From a virus: DNA of 22,161 bases. The translations under genes were made by a program, and so were the position numbers. The notes beneath the pieces were generated by a model that saw only the letters and a list, made by a program, of their open reading frames with translations, did not search any database and was not told the origin of the DNA. The DNA lies in IMG/VR virus record IMGVR_UViG_3300037285_000203, positions 1 to 22,161 of that record, one strand, 5' to 3'. Shown piece after piece: positions 11,475 through 18,805 of the stretch (within the stretch, counting starts at the first letter, position 1; the number at the start of each line of letters is the position of its first letter).

Positions 11475-13291
11475 TTGAATTAGATTTATTACAAGGCAGT
11501 AAAGAATGGCTTGATGCTCGTCGCGTAAACTTTCCAGCAAGCGAAGCACCAATGATGATGGGTGACTCAAAACACATTAGCCGTACAAAATTACTTGATA
11601 GCAAAAAAGGCTGGACCACTGAGGTTGATGATCATTTGCAGAAATTGTTTGATGCTGGTCACTTGGCAGAAGCAATGGCCCGACCCCTTGCAGCAAAACT
11701 TATTGATTCAGAATTATATCCTGTTGTTGGATTGCTTGAAGATACTAAATTCATGGCATCTTTTGATGGTTTGACAATGATGGAAGATATTGCTTTTGAG
11801 CATAAAATTTATAATAAAATTTTGGCTGAAAACGTTTTAAACAGCACAATTGGACCCGATTATTATTGGCAGTTAGAGCAACAATTAATGGTGTCTGGTG
11901 CCGAAAAAGTTCTATTTGTCTGTAGCGATGGCACAGAAGAAAAGTTTTATTCCATGTGGTACGAGTCTATCCCTGAGCGCCGTGAACAGCTAATCGCAGG
12001 TTGGGCGCAGTTCGCTATCGATTTAGAAACCCATGAGCCACAGGCTAAGACTGAAAAGGTTGTAGCAGAAGTAATAAGCGACCTACCGGCTATTAAGTAC
12101 CAAATGAATGGTATGGCGTTAAAGTCTAACCTAGATGATTTTCAACTTTTAGCACTTGCTTTGATAGAAAGCAGTAACGGTACGCTAGAAACGGATCAAA
12201 ACTTCGCTGATGCAGAATCTAGGCAAAAAATATTTAGCAAAGGTGAGGCCGCTTGTGATGATGCTTGTGAGTTGGCGTTAAGTGAGTCTGCCGACATTAG
12301 CGCATTCGTCAACAGCTTACGTGATATAAAAAAGCAACTCAGCCAATCAAGACTACGCGAAGCAAAGCTTGTTAAGGCGCGTAAAGCAGAATTGCGCGAA
12401 AGAATAATTGTTTTGGCAGAGAATGAAGTGTTTGTCCATACCAGTATTTTTAAAAAGCTTGATGTTTTACCACCTGTAAGTGACATTTCAATTAGTGATG
12501 CCATGAAAGGCAAGAAGATGATCGACTCACTCCAAAATGCCGCAGATACAGCCGTATCTAAAATCAAAATTGAACTTAATGGTTGGCTTGAAATTGCTCA
12601 AGAAAACTTATCGTTTATAGAGCATCACAAAAAGTACAGATTCTTGTTTTCAGATTGGCGCAACATTGCATTTAAAGCGAACGATGATTTTAAAGCGATA
12701 ATAAAAATTCGTATATCTGAACACAAGGAAAATGAACGGAAAAAAGCTGATGATCTTCGTGAACAGATACGCAAAGAAGAAGAAACCAAGGCAACAGCTA
12801 AAGCTGCGGCTGAACAAGCTAAGATCAATGCTGAAAATGCGGCGAAAGAAAAGGTTAAGACGGAAGCTACTCAAGCCAAGCTTGACGAAGAAGCCAGGTT
12901 AAGAAATGCAAAGGCCAAAAAAGCGTCTGATGAAATTGAGGCATATTTTTTAAATGCTCAAGCAACTTGGGATGCTGAACAGCTAGAAGCCAGAAGACAG
13001 TCTGAGGGCGCATACGAAAGGACCATTTCTGACGAACGCCTAACCCAACGCACTGGAAACACTCATACAACCAGTGAGCCCGTAGTTGTTCCTAATCCGG
13101 TTACTCCTACAGTTACCCGTGACACCGCTACCAGTTCAACTAAAAGCGTGTTTGGTCGCTTACCAACGTTAATTGAAGCCGCTTTCATAGCCGGTTATCT
13201 GGCCGCACTTCAAGAAACAAAGCTACCAGCAGAGCCCAAGAAACATGCGGGTGCAATGGCTCGTCAATATGCAAGTAATAAGGCTGCGTGA
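11471..13291 (+). CDS. YqaJ/lambda-Exo-type exonuclease with long C-terminal extension
   Basis: 606 aa. The N-terminal domain (1-170) shows the YqaJ/Exo nuclease pattern: start QGSKEWLDARR, E67 in LAEAMARPLA, D99 in SFDG, E110 and K112 in FEHK, and QLEQQLM at 134-140. The family processively digests the 5' strand of duplex DNA to feed Bet. Lambda Exo is 226 aa; the remaining ~400 residues are unusual. They comprise a helical region (about 200-420), a charged Ala/Lys/Glu coiled coil (about 425-505) and a Thr/Pro-rich linker ending in a short helical tail (LIEAAFIAGYLAALQE). The start has CAGGAG eight bases upstream and overlaps the bet stop. Confidence 0.85.
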   Translation: MIELDLLQGSKEWLDARRVNFPASEAPMMMGDSKHISRTKLLDSKKGWTTEVDDHLQKLFDAGHLAEAMARPLAAKLIDSELYPVVGLLEDTKFMASFDGLTMMEDIAFEHKIYNKILAENVLNSTIGPDYYWQLEQQLMVSGAEKVLFVCSDGTEEKFYSMWYESIPERREQLIAGWAQFAIDLETHEPQAKTEKVVAEVISDLPAIKYQMNGMALKSNLDDFQLLALALIESSNGTLETDQNFADAESRQKIFSKGEAACDDACELALSESADISAFVNSLRDIKKQLSQSRLREAKLVKARKAELRERIIVLAENEVFVHTSIFKKLDVLPPVSDISISDAMKGKKMIDSLQNAADTAVSKIKIELNGWLEIAQENLSFIEHHKKYRFLFSDWRNIAFKANDDFKAIIKIRISEHKENERKKADDLREQIRKEEETKATAKAAAEQAKINAENAAKEKVKTEATQAKLDEEARLRNAKAKKASDEIEAYFLNAQATWDAEQLEARRQSEGAYERTISDERLTQRTGNTHTTSEPVVVPNPVTPTVTRDTATSSTKSVFGRLPTLIEAAFIAGYLAALQETKLPAEPKKHAGAMARQYASNKAA

Positions 13292-13656
13292 AACTAAGCG
13301 CACCTAAACCCAAAAACCTAAGCGCCAAACAATTGGCGCTATGGGCCGCGGTAAATAAATCACCACATACTACAACCGATATAGCGAAGCATTGCGGTTA
13401 CTACCGCGCACAAATTATAAGTTGGGTACGTGGTCACCGTGAGCCACTTGACTTTAATTACAACGCGGTAATGCAAGGCATAGTTGAGCTATCAACTGTT
13501 ACCCCTAAAAGACAAAGAATTAATTGGGATCGTAAGGTGCCAATACTTACTAAATATCGAGCAAAAAAAATGAATTACAGTCAAATAGCCAGGAAGTTAA
13601 AGGCTAATCAAAGCTCTGTACGACATGCGTGTCTTAGAAATGGTATTACCGATTAA
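13288..13656 (+). CDS. HTH-type DNA-binding protein
   Basis: 122 aa from a GTG that overlaps the exonuclease stop (GTGA). Two helix-turn-helix-like segments: HTTTDIAKHCGYYRAQIISWVRG (about 27-49) and KMNYSQIARKLKANQSSVRHACLRNGI (about 94-120), joined by a basic linker (TPKRQRINWDRKVP). The second resembles resolvase or sigma-type HTHs. Probably a transcriptional regulator or DNA-binding accessory protein of the early operon; target unknown. AAGG four bases before GTG is a usable ribosome-binding site. Confidence 0.7.
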   Translation: MKLSAPKPKNLSAKQLALWAAVNKSPHTTTDIAKHCGYYRAQIISWVRGHREPLDFNYNAVMQGIVELSTVTPKRQRINWDRKVPILTKYRAKKMNYSQIARKLKANQSSVRHACLRNGITD

Positions 13657-13673
13657 CTACATACAGGTGATTT

Positions 13674-13904
13674 ATGAAAAACTTTAATTCAAATGTTAAA
13701 ATTGCGCTAAAGAACGCATTTAACTCGCCATTAGTCCAAAAATTAAGTCCTGATGAATATGCAATGTTTATTGAAAGTTGCTGCGCTTTGACGCTCAGTA
13801 CAATAATAAAAGAAGAAGGGCATGAGTTCGCTAGAGATTTTTGCCAGGGAAATTTAGATGAAAAAAACGAGTTAGTAGTTCTTCAACAGTCCAAGATGAA
13901 CTAA
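13674..13904 (+). CDS. hypothetical small protein
   Basis: 76 aa, AGGTGA five to six bases before ATG. Helical soluble protein (NVKIALKNAFNSPLVQKLSPDEYAMFIESCCALTLSTIIKEE) with three Cys and an acidic C-terminus. No family recognised. Follows the HTH gene by 17 bases; four bases separate its stop from the next start. Confidence 0.65.
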   Translation: MKNFNSNVKIALKNAFNSPLVQKLSPDEYAMFIESCCALTLSTIIKEEGHEFARDFCQGNLDEKNELVVLQQSKMN

Positions 13905-13908
13905 CCAA

Positions 13909-14094
13909 GTGAAACAAATCGAAATTCAATTACAGCTTTTACGTAGCCCACGCTATGAGCCTTTTTATAATCATATGATTGAAGTGTGGCACCAAAAACC
14001 TAATGACGTTTTTAGACTAATAGAGCGTGATTTTAAATGGCTATTAGATGTTAATTACGTAGGCACAATAGTTAAAAAGAAGGGTGACTTATGA
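13909..14094 (+). CDS. hypothetical small protein
   Basis: 61 aa from a GTG at 13909, no clear ribosome-binding site, so probably coupled to the preceding frame. Helical, Arg/Trp-rich (QLLRSPRYEPFYNHMIEVWHQKP, LIERDFKWLLDV). Its 3' end carries GGGTGACTTATGAGC, the same junction sequence as at 15200-15214, and overlaps the next ATG (ATGA). Unknown function. Confidence 0.6.
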   Translation: MKQIEIQLQLLRSPRYEPFYNHMIEVWHQKPNDVFRLIERDFKWLLDVNYVGTIVKKKGDL

Positions 14095-14426
14095 GCTATT
14101 CAATGGAAGTAATACAGCGTGAAATTGACAAGCTAAAAAACCGTCAATCAAAAATCGAGTTGCTTTTAAAGGTTTGTCCAGGAATTGAATTTCTTGAATT
14201 GCAGGCAGAGCTGGGTAGCAAGCTTTCAAGCGGAGTAGATAGAACATCACCAGATTTTATTAAGTGGCTTCAAGTAGCTGTTAAGAAAGAAAAGTCACTA
14301 AAGTTAAAAATGAATACTTACCAGGAAGACGAAAAAAAGCTGTGGGACGAACAGCTACAAAACATGAGTAAGTTAAATGAATTAATCGTCACATACGCAA
14401 CTTTAAGCTTTAGGAGGTCAGCGTGA
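14091..14426 (+). CDS. coiled-coil hypothetical protein
   Basis: 111 aa, almost entirely helical and charged (VIQREIDKLKNRQSKIELLLKV; KKEKSLKLKMNTYQEDEKKL), consistent with a short coiled coil. AAGGGTGACTT precedes the ATG, which overlaps the upstream TGA. The end overlaps the next GTG (GTGA), with GGAGG inside the coding end serving that gene. No family recognised. Confidence 0.65.
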   Translation: MSYSMEVIQREIDKLKNRQSKIELLLKVCPGIEFLELQAELGSKLSSGVDRTSPDFIKWLQVAVKKEKSLKLKMNTYQEDEKKLWDEQLQNMSKLNELIVTYATLSFRRSA

Positions 14427-14686
14427 GCACTAACAACATAGATGAATCAAAAAAAAGCATAAAATTAAAAATTGGACGGCATGAATACTACATAACAGAA
14501 AATGATGTTTTTATGAATAATGGCAGTATTGTGATGCTGACAACACAATCAAAAGAAAAGCCTGATTGGGGGATTAGACCTAACCCCTGGCTTTCAAAAA
14601 GAGCGATAAAAGAAATTAGCGCCTATCACGATTCACCAGATCCACAGCCTTTTAAATTTGTTGAATTTAAGTTGAAATTAGCATGA
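14423..14686 (+). CDS. hypothetical small protein
   Basis: 87 aa from a GTG with a strong GGAGG seven bases upstream. Starts MSTNNIDESKKS; the following gene starts with the same MSTNNID and shares 20 nucleotides of start region. Beta-rich middle (IKLKIGRHEYYITENDVFMNNGSIVMLTT) with a Trp/Pro motif (WGIRPNPWLSK). No family recognised; the stop overlaps the next ATG. Confidence 0.65.
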   Translation: MSTNNIDESKKSIKLKIGRHEYYITENDVFMNNGSIVMLTTQSKEKPDWGIRPNPWLSKRAIKEISAYHDSPDPQPFKFVEFKLKLA

Positions 14687-15213
14687 GCACTAACAACATA
14701 GATAAACAAAAAACAATGACAGATGTGGAAAACACCCTCTACATATTACAGACATTATCGACTACCGAGTCTCAAGATTTAGAATACGCAGTGATAGAAG
14801 TCTATTATGAAAGTGATTCTGTAAGTAAAAGTGGCTGGCGATACGATATGCCAATGATTGCTGATGCTGCTATCAAAACTATCATAGAGCAAGCAGATAA
14901 ACTTGCAGCGCTTGATGAAAAGGTAATATTACTTGAGAAAGTTGAAACAATATTCAATGAATCACCTGATTTAACCTTTGAGTGTGTTCAAAGACTATTT
15001 AAGGATGAACTGGCTAAACGTGACCTTGTAACTATGTCAACAGGTTTGCAGGCAAGTATTAACGATTGGAGGAAAAACACAGCAGGGCGGTTAGCTTCAC
15101 GCATATCTTACGGAATATTAAAGCAAAAAGGACTAGAGGATCCTGACAAAATACCTGTGACTTGGATTGAAGACTTAATAAAATCTCTGCGCAAGCAAGC
15201 GGGTGACTTATGA
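14683..15213 (+). CDS. hypothetical protein
   Basis: 176 aa. The first seven residues (MSTNNID) repeat the start of the upstream gene. Helical throughout, acidic (TLYILQTLSTTESQDLEYAVIEVYYESD; AALDEKVILLEKVETIFNESPDL), with a C-terminal WRKNTAGRLASRISYGILKQKGLEDP segment. It ends SLRKQAGDL, echoing the end of the next protein (NLRKQASEL). No clear ribosome-binding site; translation coupled through ATGA. Cytoplasmic; function unknown. Confidence 0.65.
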   Translation: MSTNNIDKQKTMTDVENTLYILQTLSTTESQDLEYAVIEVYYESDSVSKSGWRYDMPMIADAAIKTIIEQADKLAALDEKVILLEKVETIFNESPDLTFECVQRLFKDELAKRDLVTMSTGLQASINDWRKNTAGRLASRISYGILKQKGLEDPDKIPVTWIEDLIKSLRKQAGDL

Positions 15214-15554
15214 GCGAACGATTTATTTTTCATAAAACTACGTCTGGTGTCCAGTTACACGATGGCGATAAAGCTATGACTGAGCTTGAAGCTGAAAAAA
15301 TTCTTAACGATCTGTGGAACACCTGCAAAGAGCAAGCAGATAGACTAAAAGAGCTTTTGGCTAAAGTTAAAATATTGGAAGGTAAAGCAGACGCAGAACC
15401 TTTTTTAGTGACTAAGCGCGATTTAGAAATGCAAGCCAAAGGCATTGAGGATTTTATTGAGCCTATGGCGAATAGAAGTGTGCATGATGAAATTGTGTAT
15501 GACCTTGGTCTAGGTCATGCGTTTAATTTACGCAAGCAAGCGAGTGAATTATGA
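15210..15554 (+). CDS. hypothetical protein
   Basis: 114 aa. The N-terminal beta part (RFIFHKTTSGVQLHDGDKAM) is followed by a long helix (TELEAEKILNDLWNTCKEQADRLKELLAKVKILEGKADAEP), likely a coiled coil. Its C-terminus (NLRKQASEL) and the DNA of its junction are near copies of the previous gene's end. ATGA overlaps at both ends. Unknown function. Confidence 0.65.
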   Translation: MSERFIFHKTTSGVQLHDGDKAMTELEAEKILNDLWNTCKEQADRLKELLAKVKILEGKADAEPFLVTKRDLEMQAKGIEDFIEPMANRSVHDEIVYDLGLGHAFNLRKQASEL

Positions 15555-15928
15555 GCAAGTCAAATTTTGAAATTAACAAAGCTGTTGCTGAAAAATTAGG
15601 GTTACTAGTTCAAGAAATGCAAGATTCAGCGCGGACTGGAATGACACCCTCTTATCACGCTCAATACCCTGACACGGTATGGGCAGCTAAAACAGAGAAT
15701 GGGCAACAATCTGAAGCGTGGGAACAAATTTGCTATACAAGATCATGGGCTGATGCTGGACCTATAATTGAAAAGTATAGGATTGCTTTAATTCACCCTA
15801 ACGATATGACTGATGAATGGACCGCTGCAAAGTTTGGAGATATGTGTGACTCAGCCTTATTTCAAAATGAAAATAAGTCACCTTTAGTAGCAGCAATGCT
15901 AGTGTTTCTGGCTATGGAGGTTGTATGA
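15551..15928 (+). CDS. ninX: NinX-like phage protein (DUF2591 type)
   Basis: 125 aa. Matches the P22 NinX pattern: N-terminal FEINKAVAEKLGLLV, a central TRSWADAGPIIEKYRIALI block (in NinX, a 'cNnpaDAwPIIe..kIsi' block), then a helical end. In enterobacterial phages ninX lies in the nin region; here it is in the int-proximal rightward operon just before xis. The role of the family is not known. Starts in an ATGA overlap with the preceding gene. Confidence 0.75.
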   Translation: MSKSNFEINKAVAEKLGLLVQEMQDSARTGMTPSYHAQYPDTVWAAKTENGQQSEAWEQICYTRSWADAGPIIEKYRIALIHPNDMTDEWTAAKFGDMCDSALFQNENKSPLVAAMLVFLAMEVV

Positions 15929-16146
15929 GCGAATTAATACCATGGAAAAGGTTGAACTGGATAGCAGATCAAACTGGTTATGTTGTCGCTACTTTGCGCG
16001 ATTGGTGCAAAGAAGGAACACTGGAACGTGGCAAAGTATGGAAATATGATGGTAAAGGCTTGATTGTTATACATGCTGTGCGCTTTAATGATTGGATAGA
16101 AAACAATGAAGTCCCTTCTACCAGGGGGCGCAAAAAGGTCGCATAG
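15925..16146 (+). CDS. xis: excisionase (Xis-like)
   Basis: 73 aa. The pattern SELIPWKRLNWIADQTGYVVATLRDWCKEG, then VIHAVRFNDWIEN, is the winged-helix excisionase family (recombination directionality factor). Xis bends attachment-site DNA and tips integrase toward excision. A strong GGAGG lies four bases before ATG, and int starts two bases after its stop, so both are made together from the rightward operon and excision is coupled to pL activity. Confidence 0.85.
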   Translation: MSELIPWKRLNWIADQTGYVVATLRDWCKEGTLERGKVWKYDGKGLIVIHAVRFNDWIENNEVPSTRGRKKVA

Positions 16147-16148
16147 CA

Positions 16149-17423
16149 ATGGACAAAAAGATATTAAAACGCCTTGAATCTACTCAGGGCGTATCTTTAA
16201 GGGGTAACGCTCTATTAATATCTTTTAATTTACCAGACCGGCGGCACCAGGTTAAACGCTCTCTTGGTATCGAACCCACCATAGACAACATTCTAAAAGC
16301 CCGTAAAAAATTATCATCTATTGACCTCGATGTTGAGTTTGGATTGTATAACAACGATCAGTTAGCATTCTGGCAAAAACATTTTCCAAGTGATCGCGGC
16401 GCACCTAAGTCATGCTATGAAGTAATGTCAGATTATTATGAATATAAACTTCCTAAAGTTTCCGCATCCACATCGTCAGGCATTAGCATTTCAATAGATA
16501 AGTTTAAAAGTGAGATTGGAGGCATACTGGCCAAGTCGCTAACAACAAGAGATTTAGAGCGAGTACAAACGACATTCATCAACTCAGGTTTAAAAGCCAG
16601 CACCATAAACACGTACTTTGACAGAATAGCGCCAGCGTTCAAGCGAGCACTGAGAGATAAAATTTTAGTAGATAATCCCTTTGCTGACTTTGATCATCTA
16701 TCAACTAAACATGAAGTTGATGATGTGGATCCCTTTGACTCGTCAGAGTACAACCGCATTATTGAAAAAATCAAAGAGCCAAGTGATCGGAATATGGTCA
16801 CGCTATTATTTTGGACCGGTTTACGTCCAGGTGAATTAGCCGCTTTAGCCTGGGAAGACATTGATTTAAAAAAACGTGTGTTAAAAGTTGTTAGAAATAA
16901 ATCAGGCAGTAAATACAAACTACCCAAAACTGAATCGTCAGTTAGAGAAATAGAACTACTTGAGCCAGCTTATCAAGCATTACTCGCACAGAAAGAAATT
17001 ACCTTTATGCTGAAAAAATTTGATGTTCCTGTAGTCTTGGCATTCAAAGACATAAGGACTGATGTTTGCAGGTTTGTTTTCTACCGCATACCAGGTGGCA
17101 ATAATGGAGGGGGATCTAAACCATCACCTTTTAGCACTTCACAAATATTTAATAATGAGAAGTGGAATAACTTTTTAAGAGTGGCCGGTGTGCGTTGGCG
17201 TAGACCATATCAAACTAGACATAGTTATGCGTCTTGGTTGTTGTCAAATGGTGCAGAGCCATTATATGTTGCCAAACAGATGGGTCACAAAGATTGGGGC
17301 ATGATCAGGAACATTTATGGCAAATGGATCGAACAAGAACCGCTGTCATATCGTGATGCGTTGAATGAAAAATTAGGCTTCAGTGGAGCATATATGGAGC
17401 ATAATAAAGGTATAAACAGTTAA
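16149..17423 (+). CDS. int: tyrosine-family phage integrase
   Basis: 424 aa with the full integrase layout: N-terminal arm-binding region (1-85), SAM-like core-binding domain (about 90-182) and catalytic domain (195-405). Catalytic residues: R226 in TGLRPGE, K260 in LPKTESSVREI, YQTR at 354-357 (tyrosine in place of the usual histidine of HxxR, a known variant), H380 in MGHKD, and nucleophile Y390 in RNIYGKW. It mediates attP x attB recombination and, with Xis, excision. The 3' end itself carries a repeat belonging to the presumed attP. Length and order are normal; no truncation. Confidence 0.92.
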   Translation: MDKKILKRLESTQGVSLRGNALLISFNLPDRRHQVKRSLGIEPTIDNILKARKKLSSIDLDVEFGLYNNDQLAFWQKHFPSDRGAPKSCYEVMSDYYEYKLPKVSASTSSGISISIDKFKSEIGGILAKSLTTRDLERVQTTFINSGLKASTINTYFDRIAPAFKRALRDKILVDNPFADFDHLSTKHEVDDVDPFDSSEYNRIIEKIKEPSDRNMVTLLFWTGLRPGELAALAWEDIDLKKRVLKVVRNKSGSKYKLPKTESSVREIELLEPAYQALLAQKEITFMLKKFDVPVVLAFKDIRTDVCRFVFYRIPGGNNGGGSKPSPFSTSQIFNNEKWNNFLRVAGVRWRRPYQTRHSYASWLLSNGAEPLYVAKQMGHKDWGMIRNIYGKWIEQEPLSYRDALNEKLGFSGAYMEHNKGINS

Positions 17424-17611
17424 GTATATGAAATATATAGGAAATAGTATGTGGTATGTAATTTATTCAGAAGATGTTCTGTACCTTTCCGAGTAGTTAC
17501 GTATCACGCGCCACACATAGCCTAAGCCATATATAGCAAGGGATGGCGACCAAGATGCTATTAGGTTTAATTAGGATTAATTAGGTTTGTTTGTGGAGCA
17601 TATCTGGAGCA
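17383..17611. other. presumed attP region with arm-type repeats
   Basis: A 19-bp direct repeat, GTGGAGCATATATGGAGCA (17383-17401) and GTGGAGCATATCTGGAGCA (17593-17611), one mismatch, each holding two TGGAGCA motifs 11 bp apart, brackets a 190-bp stretch. Inside it are three 10-bp tandem repeats (TTAGGTTTAA 17561, TTAGGATTAA 17571, TTAGGTTTGT 17581) and an inverted repeat CAGAA-GATG-TTCTG (17468-17481). The non-coding stretch 17424-17651 has no gene; location next to int and the repeats suggest arm sites and core, but the crossover point is not identifiable here. Confidence 0.65.
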
Positions 17612-17651
17612 GGCAACGATCTACTAACACAATAGTTAAATAGGAGGGTTT

Positions 17652-17960
17652 ATGTCAACAGTGCTATCAATGGTTCCTAGTAATTTGACTGAGCTATCTA
17701 AAAGAACAGTGCAATGTTTAAAATGCCATGGATATGAAACAAGAGAGGATATACTTGAAGGTGTTATCAACGGTTACATAGATCCAAAAAGGGAATATGG
17801 TATTGCTAACTATGGCAAAAAATCACACAAAGAAGTGCTCGATTGGCTTGGTGAAGATGCAATAGTAAAACGTCCTTTGACAGAACAACATATTAAAAGA
17901 ATGATTGGTATTTTAGATTGGTACGGCTACACAGTATATGACGGTATACCTAGAAGGTGA
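17652..17960 (+). CDS. RNA polymerase alpha-CTD-like protein
   Basis: 102 aa. GGAGGG three bases before ATG. The segment LTELSKRTVQCLKCHGYETREDILEGVINGYID, IANYGKKSHKEVLDWLGE (about 12-67) has the plan of the RNA polymerase alpha C-terminal domain: helix with RT..CLK, loop, helix, then the conserved GKKS turn and a final helix. In the host, alpha-CTD binds UP-element DNA and activators. A free-standing phage copy could recruit or decoy transcription factors. It lies on the far side of attP from int, so it would end up beside the other prophage end after integration. Confidence 0.65.
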   Translation: MSTVLSMVPSNLTELSKRTVQCLKCHGYETREDILEGVINGYIDPKREYGIANYGKKSHKEVLDWLGEDAIVKRPLTEQHIKRMIGILDWYGYTVYDGIPRR

Positions 17961-17985
17961 ACATTACCCACAAATATGAGGATTT

Positions 17986-18291
17986 ATGGAAACCAAATAC
18001 AGCGATAAAACCCAAGCTATGATTGATAACTTAGATAAGCAGATCCTTAAAATGATGTGGTTGAACAAATCTAGAATTGAAAACCAAATGATGAGTACAG
18101 CAAGCCCAAGCTTAGTCCCATTTACTTATGAAGATCTACAAAAGGCAGAGTTGATGATTAGTGAATGCCCTATTACAAAAGCTCTAATGCAAGAAAAAGC
18201 AAAAGTATTAATGTTTGAGACTAAATCTATCTGGTTAGTCGAGCAACCTATGTCAATGCGCTCTGCTGTTTTACTCACAGACATTGCATAA
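17986..18291 (+). CDS. hypothetical protein
   Basis: 101 aa, GAGG about four to five bases before ATG. Helical and Met-rich (DKTQAMIDNLDKQILKMMWLNKSRIENQMM; YEDLQKAELMISECPITKALMQEKAKVL). No membrane segment or signal. Follows the alpha-CTD-like gene by 25 bases, probably in the same transcript. No family recognised; as the last rightward gene before the converging late operon it has the position of a lysogeny-expressed cargo gene. Confidence 0.6.
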   Translation: METKYSDKTQAMIDNLDKQILKMMWLNKSRIENQMMSTASPSLVPFTYEDLQKAELMISECPITKALMQEKAKVLMFETKSIWLVEQPMSMRSAVLLTDIA

Positions 18292-18335
18292 TAATAAATA
18301 TTACTATTGCGTAAGATTAGTTATGTTTTTAATTA

Positions 18336-18350
18336 GGGGCTATTAACCCC
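18336..18350. terminator. weak hairpin between convergent genes
   Basis: GGGG / CCCC with a 7-base AT loop lies in the 64 bases between the rightward unknown gene and the leftward late operon. There is no strong T-run on either side; it may help terminate both. Confidence 0.35.
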
Positions 18351-18355
18351 ATCAA

Positions 18356-18805
18356 TTAATTACTAAAGTAAGCTTTAATTTGCTGGCTTGCTTCTTCTTG
18401 TGTTGTTGCTCCTGCGACTACACCAAATACGTGCAAGTAATCATCTTCAAAACGTGCTGTTTCGGTTTCTTGATAGAACTTACACCATAACCAGAAATAT
18501 CTAGTATGGTACATTTCATTGAACAACCAAGACTCTCCAGTAAGAACTCTAGGGGTCGCTGCTGTCATAAATTCGGCTGCTTGTCTTATTGATAGCAGCA
18601 CTGCTGAAGGTCTATCCGTCTCAGCTAGTTCATGATCAAAGAGAAGCACTTCTTCAACTCCAACTAACAACTCAGCGGGAGGGCAATGGCAATGTACTCT
18701 GTTGACTCCATCGTGAGGAGCGCCCACCATAGAGGGCCACTTCTTGTACCATTCCAAAGCAGGGTTAGTAACAGCGGTTTGCTCGCTTATCATTGACCAC
18801 TTCAT
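18356..18805 (-). CDS. hypothetical protein at end of late operon
   Basis: 149 aa. GGAGG seven bases before ATG, inside the end of the tail-fibre gene (4-nt overlap). Composition: aromatic and acidic, with HCHCPPAELLVGVEEV near 39-54 and a Trp/Tyr-rich block MYHTRYFWLWCKFYQE. Its place directly after the fibre suggests a tail-fibre assembly chaperone or accessory tail protein. Sequence alone does not show a family. Confidence 0.6.
   Translation of the reverse strand: MKWSMISEQTAVTNPALEWYKKWPSMVGAPHDGVNRVHCHCPPAELLVGVEEVLLFDHELAETDRPSAVLLSIRQAAEFMTAATPRVLTGESWLFNEMYHTRYFWLWCKFYQETETARFEDDYLHVFGVVAGATTQEEASQQIKAYFSN

Noticed and set aside
12196-12874. Minus-strand open frames opposite the exonuclease gene
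   Set aside because: Shadows of the Ala/Lys/Glu-rich coding sequence; no ribosome-binding sites and low-complexity Ser/Phe-rich products.
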